From contig UQEF01000099.1 of assembly GCA_900540045.1 (NCBI GenBank), forward strand, positions 1 through 9,159: a stretch of DNA of 9,159 nucleotides, in the 5' to 3' direction. Of this stretch, positions 7,371 through 9,159 are shown one piece after another (within the stretch, counting starts at the first letter, position 1; each line of letters begins with the position of its first letter). This stretch comes from an uncultured Eubacteriales bacterium. GTDB lineage: Bacteria > Bacillota > Clostridia > Christensenellales > Aristaeellaceae. Below the pieces are notes generated by a model that saw nothing but the letters and a program-made list of their open reading frames with translations, ran no database searches and was not told where the DNA came from. A program made the translations under genes and the position numbers.

Positions 7371-8449
7371 CCGAGGAACAGAGGTGCCTGCTATGGCTGT
7401 CGGCAGCCAAGATCACGCCTGCGCATGTGACGATGCTGGCCGAAGCCTACGGTGGCGTACAGGGCGTATGGGACGCATATGGCACCCACGGCGGTCCGGA
7501 GTTTCCATCGCAGGCACGAAAGGCATTGTCCCCGCTCCATTCCCGTGCCGCCATGGACAGCCTCATCGACCGGCTTGAGCAGAAGAACGTCCGGCTGCTA
7601 TTTCAGGGAGACGAGCGCTATCCCAGCCGGCTGGCCAAGCTTGACGGCGCGCCGTATTTGCTGTATTATGCAGGTTCGCTCGACTGTCTGGAAAGGCCCA
7701 TGGTCGCGCTGGTTGGGACCCGGCAGCCCAGCGCCTATGGAAGAGAAATGGCACACATGCTCACCCGCGGTCTTTGCGAGGCGGGCGTATGCGTGGTCAG
7801 CGGCCTGGCCCGCGGCATTGATCTGGCGGTGCATGAGAGCGCGCTGGAGGCGGGAGGCTATACCGTCGGCGTGCTGGGCAGCGGCATCAACGTGCCCTAT
7901 CCGCCTGAACACAGGCCCCTCCTGCGGAAAATCGCAGGAGGAATCGGTCTGATTCTCAGCGAATATCCGCTGGACGCCCAACCGCTGCCATACCACTTTC
8001 CGCACCGCAACCGCATCATTTCGGGCCTGAGCCTGGGCGTGGTGTTTGTGGAAGGACGCATCAAAAGCGGGGGAATCATCACCGTGGACGCTGCGCTTTC
8101 GCAGGGACGCGAGGTGTTCGCAGTTCCCGGCTGCGTGGGTACAACAGGCGCGGAAGGCCCGCATCATATTCTCCGGGAGGGTGGGCGCATCGTTACCAGC
8201 GCCGACGACATTTTGGAGGATCTGGGCCTTGGCCCCAGGCCCGCCGCACCCGAACCGGATGAAATGGAATGCCTGACGGACCTTCAGCAGCGCATCCTGG
8301 CCCTGCTTACCGTGGAAGCGCTCGGCGCACAGGCGCTGGGCGAGCGGCTCAAACTGGACGGCACACAGCTGCTGGCCGAGCTGGGTACGCTGGAGGTCAT
8401 GGGCCTGATTTGCCGGGAGACCGGCAACCGTTTCCACCGCACGCTGTAG
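7361..8449 (+). CDS. dprA: DNA-processing protein DprA (Smf)
   Basis: DprA binds incoming single-stranded DNA in the cytoplasm and loads RecA during natural transformation. It is also widespread in species not known to be competent. The product is 362 residues, like the longer E. coli and Haemophilus forms and longer than the roughly 297 of B. subtilis. An N-terminal helical (SAM/HhH-like) domain covers about 1-70. The Rossmann-like core has VALVGTRQPSAYG (115-127), SGLARGID (147-154), GVLGSGINVPYPPEH, LSEYPL and FPHRNRIISGLSLG. It continues with KSGGIITVDAALSQGREVFAVPG. A C-terminal winged-helix domain (about 300-362) completes it. GPHHILREGG stands where many members have GxNxLIxxGA, a mild variation. 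The start ATG lies within the end of comM with GGGGG 6 bases before it. A perfect 9-bp inverted repeat lies inside the gene at 7918-7941. Confidence 0.96.
   Translation: MHLTEEQRCLLWLSAAKITPAHVTMLAEAYGGVQGVWDAYGTHGGPEFPSQARKALSPLHSRAAMDSLIDRLEQKNVRLLFQGDERYPSRLAKLDGAPYLLYYAGSLDCLERPMVALVGTRQPSAYGREMAHMLTRGLCEAGVCVVSGLARGIDLAVHESALEAGGYTVGVLGSGINVPYPPEHRPLLRKIAGGIGLILSEYPLDAQPLPYHFPHRNRIISGLSLGVVFVEGRIKSGGIITVDAALSQGREVFAVPGCVGTTGAEGPHHILREGGRIVTSADDILEDLGLGPRPAAPEPDEMECLTDLQQRILALLTVEALGAQALGERLKLDGTQLLAELGTLEVMGLICRETGNRFHRTL
7918..7941 (+). repeat. Perfect 9-bp inverted repeat inside dprA
   Basis: CCTCCTGCG (7918-7926) and CGCAGGAGG (7933-7941) are exact reverse complements around a GAAAAT loop. 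The mRNA could form a stable hairpin. The right arm contains AGGAGG, an ideal anti-Shine-Dalgarno match, but no ATG or GTG follows at a suitable distance. There is no T-run after it, so it is not a standard terminator. It encodes Leu-Leu-Arg-Lys-Ile-Ala-Gly-Gly in DprA, so chance under coding constraint is possible. Confidence 0.8.
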
Positions 8450-8457
8450 TCAATCAG

Positions 8458-8463
8458 AGGAGG
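8458..8463 (+). promoter_or_regulatory. Strong topA ribosome binding site
   Basis: AGGAGG, within GAGGAGGAG (8457-8465), lies 6 bases before the topA ATG in the 20-base gap after dprA. It is among the best Shine-Dalgarno matches in the window and supports strong independent initiation of topA from the operon mRNA. Confidence 0.75.
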
Positions 8464-8469
8464 AGTTAG

Positions 8470-9159
8470 ATGGCGACGACTGCACAAAAACTGGTGATCG
8501 TGGAATCGCCCGCGAAGGCCAAGACGATTGAAAAATTTTTGGGCAAGGGTTATCACGTGGAGGCCTCGCAGGGCCATGTGCGCGATCTGCCCAAATCTCA
8601 GCTGGGTGTGGACGCGGATCATGATTTTGAAATGAAATACATCACCATCCGGGGCCGGGGCAACATCCTGGCGCGGATCAAAAAGGAAGCCAAAAACGCG
8701 TCCCGCGTCTATCTGGCAACCGACCCTGACCGCGAGGGAGAAGCCATCTCCTGGCACCTGGCGCACACCCTGAATTTGGACCCTGCCAAGCCCTGCCGCA
8801 TCGAGTTTCACGAAATCACCAAGAAGGCAGTCAAGGATGCGCTGGAGCACCCGCGGCCCATCGACATGGCGCGCGTGGACGCGCAGCAGGCGCGCCGCGC
8901 CCTGGACCGGCTGGTGGGCTACAAGATCAGCCCGCTTCTGTGGGCGAAGGTGAAAAAGGGCCTGTCTGCCGGCCGCGTGCAGAGCGTCGCTACGCGGTTG
9001 GTAGTGGAGCGTGAGCAGGAAATCGAAGCGTTTATTCCCGAGGAGTTCTGGGATGTGAACGCGCGCTTTGAAGCCCAGAACGCCAAGGGGAAAAAGATGA
9101 CCTGCGAGGCCCGTCTGGTCTCCCTTGACGGGGAAAAGGCTCAGATTGGAAACGAAAAG
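8470..9159 (+). CDS. topA: DNA topoisomerase I (type IA), 5' part only
   Basis: Topoisomerase I relaxes negatively supercoiled DNA by cutting one strand through a tyrosine intermediate. The window holds the first 230 codons and the frame is open at the right edge. Family members in Firmicutes are near 690 residues, so about one third is present. The TOPRIM domain is clear: [14 protein letters not shown] with Glu12, and the metal-binding ATDPDREGE with Asp85, Asp87 and Glu89. Next comes the start of the central domain: DAQQARR (137-143), [12 protein letters not shown], and the DNA-binding [15 protein letters not shown] from 168. The catalytic tyrosine, the rest of the toroid and any C-terminal zinc fingers lie beyond the window. 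It follows dprA by 20 bases, the same order as in B. subtilis and many Clostridia. Confidence 0.97.
   Translation, partial: MATTAQKLVIVESPAKAKTIEKFLGKGYHVEASQGHVRDLPKSQLGVDADHDFEMKYITIRGRGNILARIKKEAKNASRVYLATDPDREGEAISWHLAHTLNLDPAKPCRIEFHEITKKAVKDALEHPRPIDMARVDAQQARRALDRLVGYKISPLLWAKVKKGLSAGRVQSVATRLVVEREQEIEAFIPEEFWDVNARFEAQNAKGKKMTCEARLVSLDGEKAQIGNEK

Overview
The window is a gene-dense, G+C-rich bacterial segment with every gene on the + strand. The order rbgA - rnhB - [large membrane glycosyltransferase] - comM - dprA - topA matches, from memory of Firmicutes genomes, a housekeeping neighbourhood (usually rbgA-rnhB-yraN-comM-dprA-topA). With strong Shine-Dalgarno sites (AGGAGG-type) before almost every gene and high G+C, this points to a high-G+C member of the Clostridia. 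That placement is an inference, since no rRNA or other phylogenetic marker was compared.

Layout: bases 1-202 carry no recognisable gene, but hold a possible terminator of an upstream unit, a possible promoter and the ribosome binding site of rbgA. rbgA (203-1078, TTG start) encodes a circularly permuted GTPase of 50S ribosome assembly. rnhB (1062-1703) encodes RNase HII and overlaps the end of rbgA. Its stop overlaps by ATGA the start of a 1364-residue membrane protein (1700-5794). That protein combines a signal peptide, a carbohydrate-binding-like domain, a first GT-C membrane unit, an F5/8-type-C-like domain and a second unit of the PMT/GT39 type. After 31 bases come comM (5826-7370; AAA+ Mg-chelatase-like helicase), dprA (7361-8449, overlapping comM by 10 bases) and, 20 bases later, the first 230 codons of topA (8470 to the window edge).

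The overlaps and short gaps suggest one transcription unit. Functionally it mixes ribosome maturation (RbgA), removal of ribonucleotides and RNA from DNA (RnhB), handling of incoming single-stranded DNA in transformation (ComM, DprA) and supercoiling control (TopA). The glycosyltransferase does not fit this theme. It probably acts at the outer face of the membrane on cell-surface glycans or proteins.

The most unusual item is this double-GT-C protein lying where yraN is often found. Other points are a Cys in place of Asn in the RbgA G4 motif and a perfect 9-bp inverted repeat within dprA. I found no CRISPR array, insertion sequence, tRNA or rRNA, and no convincing evidence of an entirely new system.
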